A DNA stretch of 64,000 nt. Origin: Kribbella sp. NBC_00382 (lineage in GTDB: Bacteria > Actinomycetota > Actinomycetes > Propionibacteriales > Kribbellaceae). Position 1 is the first letter of the stretch. The number at the start of each line of letters is the position of its first letter. Shown here one piece after another: positions 1 through 11,018 of this stretch. The notes beneath the pieces were generated by a model. The model ran no database searches. It saw only the letters and a program-made list of their open reading frames with translations, and was not told the origin of the DNA. The position numbers and the translations under genes are program-made. Where the stretch lies: assembly GCF_036067295.1 (NCBI RefSeq), contig NZ_CP107954.1, forward strand, positions 2,480,001 through 2,544,000. Direction: 5' to 3'.

Positions 1-404
1 CCGTGCGAGTTGGACCCGGCGTCGGGCTCGGTGATCGCGAAGGCCATCGTGGTCGTCCCGTCGGCCAGCGACGGCAGCCACTGCTCCTTCTGCCCGTCGG
101 TGCCGAACCGGGTGATCACCGTGCCGCAGATCGCCGGCGACACGACCATCATCAGCAACGGACAGCCCGCGGCGCCGAGCTCCTCCAGCACGATCGACAG
201 GTCGGCCATACCGCCGCCACCGCCGCCGTACTGCTCGGGCAGGTTCACGCCGAGGTAGCCGAGTTTGCCGGCTTCCTGCCAGAGCTCGGTCGTCTGCCCG
301 CCGGAGCGCGCTCGCTCGTTGAAGTACGCGTAGCCGTACTTCTTCCCCAGCTCGCTCACCGCCGCCCTGAGCGCGCGGCGTTCCTCGGACTCGACGAAGC
401 TCAT
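1..404 (-). CDS. Acyl-CoA dehydrogenase, N-terminal part (runs off the left edge)
   Basis: About 134 residues are visible from an ATG at 404. They show the N-terminal helical domain (residues about 1-115, with a QYGGGGGGMADLS loop) and the start of the middle beta domain at AFAITEPDAGSN (about 119-130), the FAD/substrate-contacting segment of acyl-CoA dehydrogenases. These flavoenzymes introduce an alpha-beta double bond into acyl-CoA. The catalytic Glu region lies beyond the window. The ATG overlaps the stop of the carboxylase alpha gene as ATGA, so this is the last visible gene of the acyl-CoA operon. Substrate is unknown; by context a branched or terpenoid acyl-CoA is likely (inference). 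Confidence 0.9.
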   Translation of the reverse strand, partial: MSFVESEERRALRAAVSELGKKYGYAYFNERARSGGQTTELWQEAGKLGYLGVNLPEQYGGGGGGMADLSIVLEELGAAGCPLLMMVVSPAICGTVITRFGTDGQKEQWLPSLADGTTTMAFAITEPDAGSNSH

Positions 405-2349
405 GCGTTCTCCTCAACTTGTACGACGGCCAGTACCGCCCCCACCTCAACCTGCTGCCCAGCTGTGACGCTCAACTCCACCAAGACCCCATCAGCCGGC
501 GCCGAGATGGTGTGCTCCATCTTCATGGCCTCCAACCACACCAGCCCTTGCCCCGCCGTCACCTTGTCCCCAACCTCAACGCCCACCCGCACCACAGTCC
601 CCGGCATCGGCGCCACCAACGACCCAGCCACCAACTGCTCGGACGGATCCGCAAACCGCTCCACCGGCGTAAGCGCCACCGACCCCACACACACCAGCCC
701 CGGATAAGCAGCAACCTCGTACTTCCGCCGCACCCCGTCGACCTCCAGCACCACCCGCTCAGCCTGGGCCTCGACAACCTCCACCCCATCGATGGCAACG
801 CCATCCCGAGTCGCCCGATAGTCGATGTCGTACTGCCGATCACCCACCGTGTAGCTCTTCCGCTGAGCCTGCGAAGCCAGATTCCGCCACCCACCAGGCA
901 ACCCACGCTGCACCTTCGCACTCGCCCGCCGCCCAGCCGCATCCGCCAACGCCGCCGCAACAGCCGCCAACCGCTCAACCGCTGGATCCGCCGCCGCACC
1001 AATCCCATGCGTCTCGAAGAACGCCGTATCGGTATCCCCAGCCAGAAAGGCCGGATGCCTGAGAATCCAAACCAGCAAATCCCGATTCGTCCGCACCCCA
1101 TGGATCGCAGCCCGCTGCAGTTCAGCCGCCAACCGCCCAGCCGCCTGCTCCCGAGTAGCCCCCCACACGATCACCTTCGCCAGCATCGCGTCGTAGTACG
1201 GCGAGATCACCGACCCGCTCTCAACCCCCGAGTCAACCCGAACCCAAGGTGCCCCCTCCCGAGGCCCACCCGGCCCAAACGCAGACCCAGGAAGCTCAAA
1301 GCGGTGGAGGGTGCCGGTTTGTGGTTGCCAATCAGCAGCGGGATCCTCCGCGTACAGGCGCACCTCGATCGAATGCCCAACAGCAGCAGGCGGCTCAGCC
1401 GGCAGCGCCTCACCGGAAGCAATCGCAAACTGCAAGGCAACGAGATCCAACCCAGTGGTCGACTCAGTGACCGGATGCTCAACCTGCAGCCGGGTGTTCA
1501 TCTCCAGGAAGTAGAAGCCACCATCCTCGTCGGCGAGGAACTCAACCGTCCCCGCCCCCACATACCCGATCGCCTCGGCCGCCTTCCGCGCCGCCTCGAA
1601 CAACCGCTCCCGCATCCCCGAAGTACGTTCCACCAAAGGCGAAGGAGCCTCCTCCACCACCTTCTGATGCCGCCGCTGGATCGAGCACTCCCGCTCCCCA
1701 ACAGCCCAAACCGTCCCCTGCTGATCCGCCAGCACCTGTACTTCGATATGCCGCCCACTAGCCAGATACCGCTCGCAGAACACGGTCCCATCACCAAACG
1801 CCGACAACGCCTCAGCCGAAGCCGCATCGATCTCAGCGGCCAGATCCTCCAACCGCCGAACCACCCGCATCCCGCGCCCACCACCACCGGCCGACGCCTT
1901 CACCAGTACCGGCAGATCCGAGGCGCTCACCGAAGCCGGCGTCAGCTCGGCCAGCACCGGCACCCCAGCCGCCGCCATCAGCTTCTTCGCCTCGATCTTC
2001 GACCCCATCGACGAGATCGCCTCGACCGGCGGCCCGATCCAGGTCAGCCCCGCGTCGATCACCGCAGCCGCGAACCCAGCGTTCTCGGACAGAAACCCAT
2101 ACCCCGGATGCACCGCATCGGCCCCAGCCTTCAACGCCGCCGCGATCACCAACTCCGCACGCAAATACGTGTCCCCAGGCGCGGTACCAGTCAAATGCAC
2201 CGCCGCATCCGCCTCAGCGACGTACGGCGCATCGGCATCCGCAGAAGAATGCACAGCCACGCACTCCATCCCCAACGACCGCGCCGTCCGAAACACCCGC
2301 CGCGCGATCTCCCCGCGATTCGCCACCAGTACCGACGTGATCATCGCCA

Positions 2350-2350
<1 letters not shown>
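401..2350 (-). CDS. Acyl-CoA carboxylase alpha subunit (biotin carboxylase plus biotin carrier domain)
   Basis: Encodes about 649 residues, the normal length for methylcrotonyl/geranyl/propionyl-CoA carboxylase alpha chains. The N-terminus carries VLVANRGEIARR (biotin carboxylase N-domain), an ATP-grasp domain with the glycine loop KASAGGGGRGMR, FLEMNTRLQVEHPVTE (active-site Glu/Arg), then a biotin carrier domain with EAMKMEH near the C-terminus, whose Lys is biotinylated. It carboxylates biotin with ATP and bicarbonate for the beta subunit encoded just upstream. The chosen ATG at 2350 overlaps the upstream stop as TGATG; an ATG at 2344 and a GTG at 2353 are alternatives. The exact acyl-CoA substrate cannot be read from the sequence. 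Confidence 0.93.
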
Positions 2351-3920
<1,570 letters not shown>

Positions 3921-3924
<4 letters not shown>

Positions 3925-5054
3925 GCAGTGAACCCCAGTCGTTTGGCTGCCAAACCCGTCATGATCTCGGTGGCGCCGCCGCCGATCGCGAGGATCTTCT
4001 GGTCGCGGTACTGGCGTTCCACCTCGGCCTCGCGCATGTAGCCGAGCCCGCCGTGCAGCTGCAGCGCCTGGTCGCAGACCCAAGCGCCGGCCTCGACCGC
4101 GGTGTTCTTCGCGAAACACACCGCGGCGATCACGTCCTCGCCCGCCTCCGCCCGCCGCACCGTGTCGTGCACATAGACCCGGGCCACATCGACGCGCCGC
4201 GCCATCTCGGTCAACGTGTGCTGCACGGTCTGCCGCGAGATCAACGGCCGCCCGAACGTCTCCCGCGCCCGACACCACTCAACGGTCAGATCCAACGCGC
4301 GCTGCGCTCCCGCATACGCCTGTACTGCGAGATTCAGCCGCTCAGAGACGAAGTTCTGTGCGAGCTGGACGAACCCAGTGCCCGCCTCGCCAACAAGATT
4401 CTCGGCAGGCACCCGTACGTCAGTGAAGGACAGCTCGGCCGTGTCGGAGCAGAGCCACCCCATCTTCTGCAGCTTGCGCGACACCTCGAAACCCGGAGTG
4501 CCCTTCTCGATCACCAGCAGGCTGATGCCATGCGCGCCCGGCCCGTCGGTCCGGACAGCGGTCGTCAGGAAGTCCGCGCGGGAGCCCGAGGTGATGTAGG
4601 TCTTGGCACCGTTGACGATGAAGTCGTCCCCGTCGCGGCGCGCGGTAGTACGGAGGGAGGCGACGTCCGAACCGCCGTCGGGCTCGGTGATCGCCAGCGA
4701 GCCGATCAGCTCGCCGTCGAGGGTCGGGCGCACCCACCGGTCGATCTGCTCTTGGTTGCCAGCAGCAACGATGTGCGGTAGCGCGATCCCGCAGGTCAGC
4801 AGGGATGCGATCAGCCCGCCGGAGCTGCCCGCGTAGTGCAGCTCCTCGGTCACCGCGATCGAGTCAGCCAGTGATCCGCCGCCGCCACCGACATTCTCGG
4901 GAAACGCGACGCCGAGGATGCCGAGCTCGCCGGCCTTCTTGTGCAGCTCCCGCGGCAGCTCGCCGTCGCGCTCCCACTGGTCCAGATTCGGCAGCACCTC
5001 GGCGACCGTGAACCGCCGGACGGTCTCGCGCAACGCCTCCCGCTCGGCGTTCAC
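3921..5054 (-). CDS. Acyl-CoA dehydrogenase
   Basis: About 377 residues from a GTG at 5054, chosen because it overlaps the upstream stop as GTGA and places the N-terminal helical domain at the normal position. Landmarks: FPENVGGGGGSLAD, SLAITEPDGGSDVASLRTTA (middle-domain FAD contact), GDDFIVNGAKTYITSG, and the C-terminal segment QLHGGLGYMREAEVERQYRDQKILAIGGGATEIM typical of isovaleryl/citronellyl-type dehydrogenases. It probably supplies the unsaturated acyl-CoA that the adjacent carboxylase acts on, as in leucine or acyclic terpene breakdown. This is the second dehydrogenase of the operon; the first gene visible at the left edge is a different paralogue. Confidence 0.92.
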
Positions 5055-6784
5055 AGCAACACCTCCGGTACGTCGAGATAGCGCGACCGGAGCCATTCGC
5101 CGACAGCCTTCGCTTGCGGATCGAAGCGCGCCTGCGAGGCGACTCCATCGCCCAGCAGCCCGCTGACCACGAAGTTCAGCGCCCAGAGATTCGGGAAGAC
5201 ATGCCTGGTCACGGTCAGATCCCGAGTCTCGGGCAGCAGCTCCTGGAACCTCTCGACCGTCAACGTGTGCGCGAACCAACGCCAGGCGGTCTCGTTCCGC
5301 ACCCACACCCCGACGTTCGCGTCGCCACCCTTGTCGCCACTGCGCGCTCCCGCGATACGCCCCAACGGCACCTCCCGGGTGAGCGACCTAGCGGGCCGCC
5401 CAGCCGCGACGAGTTGCGGCAACGGCATCGGGAGCGCGCCGCCTTCCGCCTCGGCCAGCTCCTGGGTGTCTTCCGACGGCTCGATCACTTGGCGCCGGCC
5501 GTCCGGCAGTACTACGACATGCTCTAGCTGGTGCGGATCGACGTACCCGGCGGTGAACAGCCCGTACGCCTGTTCCTTGCCGGGAGGAGCCGTCACGTGG
5601 AAGCCCGGGTAGCTCGACAGCGCGAGCTCGACCGCGGCGCTGGTGAACACGCGACCGGCGACCAGGGGATCGGGATCCTTGATTGTGCACTTGAGCAGGA
5701 CGCTCGCCTGCTCCTCGGTCTCCGCGTTCGGCTGCTCGCTCCAGAGGACCGACCATTTCAGCTCGGCCGGCCGCTTGACCAGGTCCTGCTCGAGCTGCCG
5801 CTGGATCAGCTCGGCCTTCGCCTCCAGCTCGAGCCCGGTGAGTACGAAGGCCACCTCGTTGCGGAACCCGCCGTGGCTGTTCAACGACACCTTGTACGTC
5901 GGCGGCGGCGGCTCGCCCTCGACGCCGGTGATCCGGATTCGGTCCGGGCCGTCCTCGGACAGCTCGATCGAGTCCATTCGCGCGGTCACGTCCGGACCGG
6001 CGTACCGGGCCCCGGTGATCTCGTAGAGCAGTTGCGCCTTGACCGTGTCGATCGTGACCGCGCCGCCGGTGCCGTCGTGCTTGGTGATTACGCTGCTGCC
6101 GTCGGCGTGGATCTCCGCGATCGGGAAGCCGGGCCGGCGGAGGTCGCGGATCTCCTGGAAGAACGAGTAGTTGCCACCGGTCGCCTGGCAGCCGCACTCG
6201 ATCACATGTCCGGCGACGACGGCGCCGGCGAGTTCGTCGTACTGGTCGCGCCGCCAGCCGTGATGCGCCGCGGCCGGCCCCACGATGACCGAAGCATCGG
6301 TGACCCGGCCGGTCACGACGATGTCCGCGCCGGCCTTGAGCGCTTCGGCGATACCCCAGGCGCCGAGGTACGCGTTGGCCGTCAGGGGATCCCCGAAACC
6401 GAGTTCCTCCGCACGCGAGATGAGGTCGTCGCCCTCGACGTACGCGATCTTCGGGTGCAGCCCGAGCTTGTCCGCGATCTCTTGGAGCTTCTCCGCGAGC
6501 CCTGCGGGGTTGAGGCCGCCCGCGTTGCTGACCACCTTGACGCCGCGATCGAGTACCTCGCCGAGCGCGCCTTCGAGCTGCGCCGGGAACGTCTTCGCGT
6601 ATCCCATCGACGGGTCCTTCGATCGATCCCGGCCGAGGATCAGCATCGTCAACTCAGCAAGGTAGTCGCCGGTCAGCACATCCAGCGGCCCACCGGTCAG
6701 CATCTCCTGGAACGCCTTGAAGCGATCGCCGTAGAACCCCGACGAGTTCCCGATCCGAATCGGGTCCGTCGCTCCTGCAGTCAC
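5051..6784 (-). CDS. AtuA-like protein (acyclic terpene utilisation family, DUF1446)
   Basis: About 577 residues from a GTG at 6784. The N-terminal two thirds match the AtuA/DUF1446 family: [14 protein letters not shown] at the start, [13 protein letters not shown] (about 100-112), then [19 protein letters not shown] and [14 protein letters not shown], all hallmark segments. The last about 100 residues ([22 protein letters not shown] onward) form the smaller C-terminal domain often fused in actinobacteria. The family is found next to geranyl-CoA carboxylase genes, but its chemistry has not been established to my knowledge. Both ends overlap neighbours by 4 bp, so it is co-translated with the TIGR03084-like gene upstream and the acyl-CoA dehydrogenase downstream. 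Confidence 0.9.
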   Translation of the reverse strand: MTAGATDPIRIGNSSGFYGDRFKAFQEMLTGGPLDVLTGDYLAELTMLILGRDRSKDPSMGYAKTFPAQLEGALGEVLDRGVKVVSNAGGLNPAGLAEKLQEIADKLGLHPKIAYVEGDDLISRAEELGFGDPLTANAYLGAWGIAEALKAGADIVVTGRVTDASVIVGPAAAHHGWRRDQYDELAGAVVAGHVIECGCQATGGNYSFFQEIRDLRRPGFPIAEIHADGSSVITKHDGTGGAVTIDTVKAQLLYEITGARYAGPDVTARMDSIELSEDGPDRIRITGVEGEPPPPTYKVSLNSHGGFRNEVAFVLTGLELEAKAELIQRQLEQDLVKRPAELKWSVLWSEQPNAETEEQASVLLKCTIKDPDPLVAGRVFTSAAVELALSSYPGFHVTAPPGKEQAYGLFTAGYVDPHQLEHVVVLPDGRRQVIEPSEDTQELAEAEGGALPMPLPQLVAAGRPARSLTREVPLGRIAGARSGDKGGDANVGVWVRNETAWRWFAHTLTVERFQELLPETRDLTVTRHVFPNLWALNFVVSGLLGDGVASQARFDPQAKAVGEWLRSRYLDVPEVLL

Positions 6785-7569
6785 CCGAACTGCCCTCGCT
6801 CCCGGCCCTTGCCCGGCATCCCGGCGAACGCCTGGATGATCCCCAGCCACTCGTCCGCCTCGGCACCCACCGCGTGCACATCAAGGTCGTCCCGATGCCG
6901 GCGCTGCGTCGCCAGGAAACAGAAGTCCAGCGCCTTACCCGTCACCCGCTGCTCGGCATCCTCCGGACCCCAGCTCCACAGGTCGCCCTCAGGCCCCGAA
7001 AGTTCCACGTGGAACGGCGAAGCCGGCGGCTTCCGATCGTTCAGCAGATAGGCGAAATCCCTGGTCCGTACTGCGAGGTGCGCAACGTGCCGCAGCCGGT
7101 TGGACGGCCGCCGCGTCACCCCCAGCGCATCGGCGACGTCCTGCCCATGCGCCCACGTCTCCATCAACCGCGCGGTCGCCATCGAGGTAGGACTCATCGG
7201 CGGCCCGAACCACGCCACCTTCTGCCCAGCCGGCACCGCCTTGAGCGCTTCCTGCAACTCCCCACGAGCCTGTCGCCAGTACGTCAGCAACTCTCCCGCC
7301 GGCAGTGCGGCTCCCTCGGCAGCCCCGTCGTCCACAAATCCGGCCGGGTTTTCCACAGCCTTCTGTAGCTCGACCTGGAACTCCTCCGGCTCGGCCGCCG
7401 CCAACCGGGCCGCCTCATCCGTCCATGCCAGATGCGCAATCTGATGCGCGACCGTCCATCCCTCGGCCGGCGTCGGCGTACTCCATCCACCGACCGCAAG
7501 CCCACCGACGAGCAGATCCAGCTCGACACTCTCAGCACTCAGATCGGCCAGCACATCATCCAGCTGCAC
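6781..7569 (-). CDS. TIGR03084-like protein (DinB/mycothiol-dependent maleylpyruvate isomerase fold)
   Basis: About 262 residues from a GTG at 7569 giving [28 protein letters not shown] (about 40-55) and [15 protein letters not shown] (about 153-167) supply the conserved His positions of the DinB/MDMPI four-helix metal-binding fold; a C-terminal SCP2-like region carries [31 protein letters not shown]. Members of TIGR03084 sit beside AtuA and acyl-CoA carboxylase genes in many actinobacteria, but the function is unknown. This is the promoter-proximal gene of the operon, preceded by a 16-bp palindrome. It overlaps the AtuA-like gene as GTGA. Confidence 0.85.
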   Translation of the reverse strand: MQLDDVLADLSAESVELDLLVGGLAVGGWSTPTPAEGWTVAHQIAHLAWTDEAARLAAAEPEEFQVELQKAVENPAGFVDDGAAEGAALPAGELLTYWRQARGELQEALKAVPAGQKVAWFGPPMSPTSMATARLMETWAHGQDVADALGVTRRPSNRLRHVAHLAVRTRDFAYLLNDRKPPASPFHVELSGPEGDLWSWGPEDAEQRVTGKALDFCFLATQRRHRDDLDVHAVGAEADEWLGIIQAFAGMPGKGRERGQFG

Positions 7570-7626
7570 GCGCGACTCCCGCCCTAGACCCGGTCCCCCG
7601 AGCCTCCCACCCAGCCCGGAAAGAAT

Positions 7627-7642
7627 CAAGCACGCGTGCTTG
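7627..7642. promoter_or_regulatory. 16-bp perfect palindrome upstream of the acyl-CoA operon
   Basis: CAAGCACGCGTGCTTG is a perfect inverted repeat about 58 bp upstream of the first operon gene. AAGCA/TGCTT half-sites of this size are typical operators for TetR-type acyl-CoA regulators (family knowledge). No TetR gene is adjacent; the neighbouring divergent regulator is of the GntR type, whose sites usually have a different form. It is therefore probably an operator for a regulator encoded elsewhere. Confidence 0.55.
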
Positions 7643-7751
7643 TTTTTGTCCGGACCGTTCGGGAGATCCATTCGGGCACGATTGGTCTACTAGCAATTGC
7701 ACGCTCTTGGAAAAGGTTCCGGGCGACCCCGGTGGGGTGTTAGGCAGAGGG

Positions 7752-8468
7752 ATGCACAGTTCCCTGCCGGGTAAGGCCGCCGAGATCCGGGCGCTGCTGC
7801 TCAGTCTGATCGACGCCTTGCCGGAGGGGTCCGCATTGCCGCCCGAGCGGGAGCTGGCGGTGCGGTGGAATGTCGCGCGGATGACGTTGCGGCGGGCCGT
7901 CGACGAGCTGGTGATCGAGGAGTTGCTGGTCCGCCGGCACGGCAGTGGGACCTATACCTCCCGGCCGAAGGTGGCCAGGTGGCTGGGGATGATGGGTTTC
8001 GCCGAGGACATCCGGCGGCGCGGGATGCGGCCGGGGAGCCGGACGCTGGAGTTCAGCCGGGCCAAGGCTGAACGCGCGGCCGCCCGTCGGCTGCGGATCC
8101 CGGTCGGCGATCCGGTGCTCACCTTCACCCGGCTCCGGCTGGCTGACGGGACGCCGATGGTGGTCGAGCGCACCACGCTGCCCGGCAGCTACGTACCGGG
8201 TCTCGAAGCTGAGGATCTGAGCGGTTCGCTCTACGAGCTACTGACCAATCGGTACGGCATCGAGCTGGCCTCCGGTACGTCGAAACTCGAGCCCGTGATG
8301 CCCGACGCCGAGACCGCCGAATGGCTCGACATCCCGAGCACCCAGCCGTGCATGGCCTTGCACGGGGTCAGCTTCGACCGCCGCGACCGGGTCTTCGAGT
8401 ACACGTCGTCCGTCTACCGCGGCGACCGCTACGCCTTCACCGCCGAACTCCGGATGACCCCGCCGTAG
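7752..8468 (+). CDS. GntR family transcriptional regulator (HutC/UTRA subfamily)
   Basis: About 238 residues from ATG 7752. The N-terminal winged helix includes GSALPPERELAVRWNVARMTLRRAVDELVIEELLVRRHGSGTY (about 20-65); the C-terminal UTRA effector domain (about 90-235) shows GDPVLTFTRLRLADGTPMVVERTTLPG. It probably senses a small metabolite such as a sugar phosphate or organic acid. It is divergent from the acyl-CoA operon and convergent with the ROK gene; its TAG is directly followed by the ROK stop on the other strand. The target could be either the operon to its left or itself. An in-frame open region extends upstream but the palindromic control region lies there, so the ATG with nearby GAGGG is preferred. 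Confidence 0.88.
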   Translation: MHSSLPGKAAEIRALLLSLIDALPEGSALPPERELAVRWNVARMTLRRAVDELVIEELLVRRHGSGTYTSRPKVARWLGMMGFAEDIRRRGMRPGSRTLEFSRAKAERAAARRLRIPVGDPVLTFTRLRLADGTPMVVERTTLPGSYVPGLEAEDLSGSLYELLTNRYGIELASGTSKLEPVMPDAETAEWLDIPSTQPCMALHGVSFDRRDRVFEYTSSVYRGDRYAFTAELRMTPP

Positions 8469-9626
8469 TTATCCGGTGACCGAGTCCGGGGTTTCCACGC
8501 GGGTGAGGAGATGGGTCGCGGCGTGGGTGGTGGCGGTGGCTATGGCGCCCACCAGGCTGGCGCGGTCGCCCAGGGCTGAGCGGACGATGGTGGGTGGAAT
8601 CGGGAGGGCGGCCGCGAGCTCGGCTACTCGCTCGGCCAGGAAGTCGTTGTCACCGATGCCGCCGCTGAGGATGACGGTCTCCGGGTCGACGACGGCGCAG
8701 ATGGCGGCGACGATCTCGCTGATCCGGCGGCACTCGTCTTCCACCAGGGATACGGCTTGCGGCTCGCCTAGACGAGCACGCTCGAAGAGGTCGGCTACGT
8801 CCTTCAACGCCGGGTCGAGCGCTTGGGCCTCGCGCAGGAGCGCTTTGCCACCTGCTTCGTCGGCGCTGGACGGCGTACCGCTGCGGTGGGCGTGGCCGGT
8901 CGGCAAGAAGGCGACCTCGCCGGCCGCGCCGTGGGCACCGCGCAGGAGTGCGCCGTTGTGCATGATGCCCGCGCCGACGCCGGTACCGATCGCGATGACC
9001 GCGAACATCGACGCCTCTGTGCCGGCGCCGTGCCGCTGCTCGCCGATCGCGGCGAGGTTCACGTTGTTCTCCAGCAGTACCGGTCCGTCGATCGCGGCCG
9101 ACAGCTGGGAGTAGAAGTCGTACGGCTTGTCCTCGCCGACATTCCACGCGTACCGGACCATCGGATCGTGGGGATTCACCACGCCAGGAATCGACACCCC
9201 GGCAGCCAGCAACGGCACGTCCACCCGATCAGCCGCCGCCCGCGCCTCGGCAAGGAGCTCAACGGCCTGCCGTACGACGCTCGCCGCCCCCTTCGCTCGC
9301 GTCGACCGCTTCAGCTCGGCCAGCGGGGCGCCGCTGAGGTCGCAAACGGCTGCCCGAAGGTTCGTACCGCCGATGTCGATCCCGGCGACACACCCAGCAG
9401 CAGCCGGTACGCCGTACAGGGTGGCAGTGCGGCCGGGTAGACCACTTCGCTGCGCCACGGGCTCCGCCAGGCCGAGCGACTCGAGCCGCTCGACCGCGGC
9501 GAACACGGTCGGACGGGACAAGCCGCAGGCCACCGCGAGCTCGGACCGGGTCTGTGGTCCGGACCGGGTCAGCAGCTGGGTCAGCACGACGCTCGCGCTG
9601 GGAGTGCCGCTCACAACACGGTTCAT
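8469..9626 (-). CDS. ROK family transcriptional regulator
   Basis: 385 residues. An N-terminal MarR-like winged helix (about 15-65, SELAVACGLSRPTVFAAVERL) is followed by a ROK sugar-kinase fold beginning with the phosphate motif DIGGTN (84-89), with VIAIGTGVGAGIM and the C-terminal ILSGGIGDN. The usual ROK zinc signature (CxCGxxGCxE) after GEVAFLPTG is absent: the segment is HAHRSGTPSSADEAGGKA, without cysteines. It most likely represses the divergent sugar ABC operon, and the 19-bp inverted repeat in the shared intergenic region is a natural operator. It is convergent and abutting with the GntR gene. Confidence 0.9.
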   Translation of the reverse strand: MNRVVSGTPSASVVLTQLLTRSGPQTRSELAVACGLSRPTVFAAVERLESLGLAEPVAQRSGLPGRTATLYGVPAAAGCVAGIDIGGTNLRAAVCDLSGAPLAELKRSTRAKGAASVVRQAVELLAEARAAADRVDVPLLAAGVSIPGVVNPHDPMVRYAWNVGEDKPYDFYSQLSAAIDGPVLLENNVNLAAIGEQRHGAGTEASMFAVIAIGTGVGAGIMHNGALLRGAHGAAGEVAFLPTGHAHRSGTPSSADEAGGKALLREAQALDPALKDVADLFERARLGEPQAVSLVEDECRRISEIVAAICAVVDPETVILSGGIGDNDFLAERVAELAAALPIPPTIVRSALGDRASLVGAIATATTHAATHLLTRVETPDSVTG

Positions 9627-9646
9627 GCGTCACCTCCGGTTAAGCC

Positions 9647-9676
9647 TTGACTACCGCCTCGGAGCCTGATGATACT
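9647..9676 (+). promoter_or_regulatory. Candidate sigma-70-type promoter of the sugar operon
   Basis: TTGACT at 9647-9652 and GATACT at 9671-9676 with an 18-bp spacer. The operator-like inverted repeat begins 9 bp downstream, so it would cover the start site. Pattern-based only. Confidence 0.4.
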
Positions 9677-9684
9677 TCCCATAA

Positions 9685-9703
9685 GTTAGGCAGGCTGCCT
9701 AAC
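9685..9703. promoter_or_regulatory. ROK-type operator (inverted repeat)
   Basis: GTTAGGCAG-G-CTGCCTAAC: 9-bp perfect arms around one base, in the intergenic region between the ROK regulator gene and the sugar binding-protein gene, 22 bp before the latter's ATG. Position and symmetry suggest it is the ROK repressor's operator, controlling both directions. Confidence 0.65.
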
Positions 9704-9725
9704 AAACTCGGAATCGGAGTGAGTC

Positions 9726-11018
9726 ATGGCAGACAACCTCTCCCGTCGGACCGCCCTGCAAGCGGCAGGTGGACTCGGGCTGGCAGCGTTCCTGGCGGCG
9801 TGCGGCGGTGGCAAAGGCGCGACGACCGGCGACCAGGGCAGCGGCAAGGGCGAGGTCCGTGCGCTGTTCATGAAACAGGCGGGCTACTCCGAGGACGACA
9901 TCACCAAGATGACGGCCGCCTTCGCCAGCGCGAACCCGGACATCACGGTCAAGCCGGAGTTCGTCGCGTACGAGGCGCTGCACGACAAGATCGTCGCTGC
10001 CGGTCCGGCCGGTACGTACGACGTGGTGCTGATCGACGTGATCTGGCCGGCCGAGTTCGGCGGCAAGAAGATGGTCACCGACGTCACCAGCCAGTGGCCG
10101 GGTGAGTGGAAGTCCGGCATGCTCGCCGGCGCGGTCGCCACCGCGGAGTACGACCAGAAGCTCTACGGCGTGCCGTGGATCATGGACACCAAGTACTTCT
10201 TCTACAACGAGGCGCATCTGCAGGCCGCCAAGGTCGACGCGGCCAGCTTCGACACCTGGGACGGCGTGCTGGCCGGCGCCCGGAAGATCAAGGCGACCGG
10301 CGCCGCGAAGTACCCGTTGATCTGGTCGTGGCAGCAGGCCGAGGCGCTGGTCTGCGACTACGCGCAGTTGCTCGGTGCGATGGGCGGCAAGTTCCTCGAC
10401 GACTCGGGCAAGGCGGCGTTCAACACTGGCGGAGGGGTCCAGGCGTTGGAGTTCATGCGGCAGACGATCGTCGACGGGCTGACCAACCCGGCGTCGACGC
10501 AGTCGCTCGAGGCTGACGTACAGCGCGTCTTCCAGGCTGGCCAGGCGAGCGCGGTGCTCAACTGGACCTACATGTACGGCGCTGCCAACGACGCCAAGCA
10601 GAGCAAGATCGCCGGCAAGGTCAAGGTCCTCCAAACCCCCAAGGGCTCGGCCGGGCGGCCGGGTGTCAACGGCGGCATGGCCCTCTGCGTCACCACCGGC
10701 AGCAAGAACCAGGCAGCCGCCTTCAAGTACATCAGCTTCCTCACCAGCCAGCCCGAGCAGAACAAGTACGCCCTCGACTCGCTCCCAGTCTGGAAGACCT
10801 CCTACGACGACGCCGCGGTAGTCAAAACCAACCCAGCCGTCGTCCCCCAGGCCAAGAAGCAACTGGACGACCTGATCCTCCGCCCCCAAGCCCGCAACTA
10901 CAACGCCTTCTCCCAAGCCCTACAGGCCGAACTGCAAAATGCGTTGTTGGGCCGCAAACCAGCCCAAAAGGCCCTAGACGCCGCCGCCGACAAGGCGAAC
11001 AGCCTCCTGCAGTCGTGA
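9726..11018 (+). CDS. Sugar ABC transporter substrate-binding lipoprotein (family 1)
   Basis: 430 residues. Twin-arginine SRRTALQ (6-12), a short hydrophobic stretch and lipobox LAAC with Cys26 predict Tat export and lipid anchoring outside the membrane. The mature part has the family 1 fold features: KPEFVAYEALHDKIVAAGPAGTYDVVLID, YGVPWIMDTKYFFYN and NGGMALCVTTGSKNQAAAFKYISFL. It captures a sugar or oligosaccharide for the two permeases that follow. No ATPase gene lies in the operon; in many actinobacteria a shared MsiK-like ATPase encoded elsewhere serves such importers (family knowledge). Its TGA overlaps the permease GTG. Confidence 0.92.
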   Translation: MADNLSRRTALQAAGGLGLAAFLAACGGGKGATTGDQGSGKGEVRALFMKQAGYSEDDITKMTAAFASANPDITVKPEFVAYEALHDKIVAAGPAGTYDVVLIDVIWPAEFGGKKMVTDVTSQWPGEWKSGMLAGAVATAEYDQKLYGVPWIMDTKYFFYNEAHLQAAKVDAASFDTWDGVLAGARKIKATGAAKYPLIWSWQQAEALVCDYAQLLGAMGGKFLDDSGKAAFNTGGGVQALEFMRQTIVDGLTNPASTQSLEADVQRVFQAGQASAVLNWTYMYGAANDAKQSKIAGKVKVLQTPKGSAGRPGVNGGMALCVTTGSKNQAAAFKYISFLTSQPEQNKYALDSLPVWKTSYDDAAVVKTNPAVVPQAKKQLDDLILRPQARNYNAFSQALQAELQNALLGRKPAQKALDAAADKANSLLQS

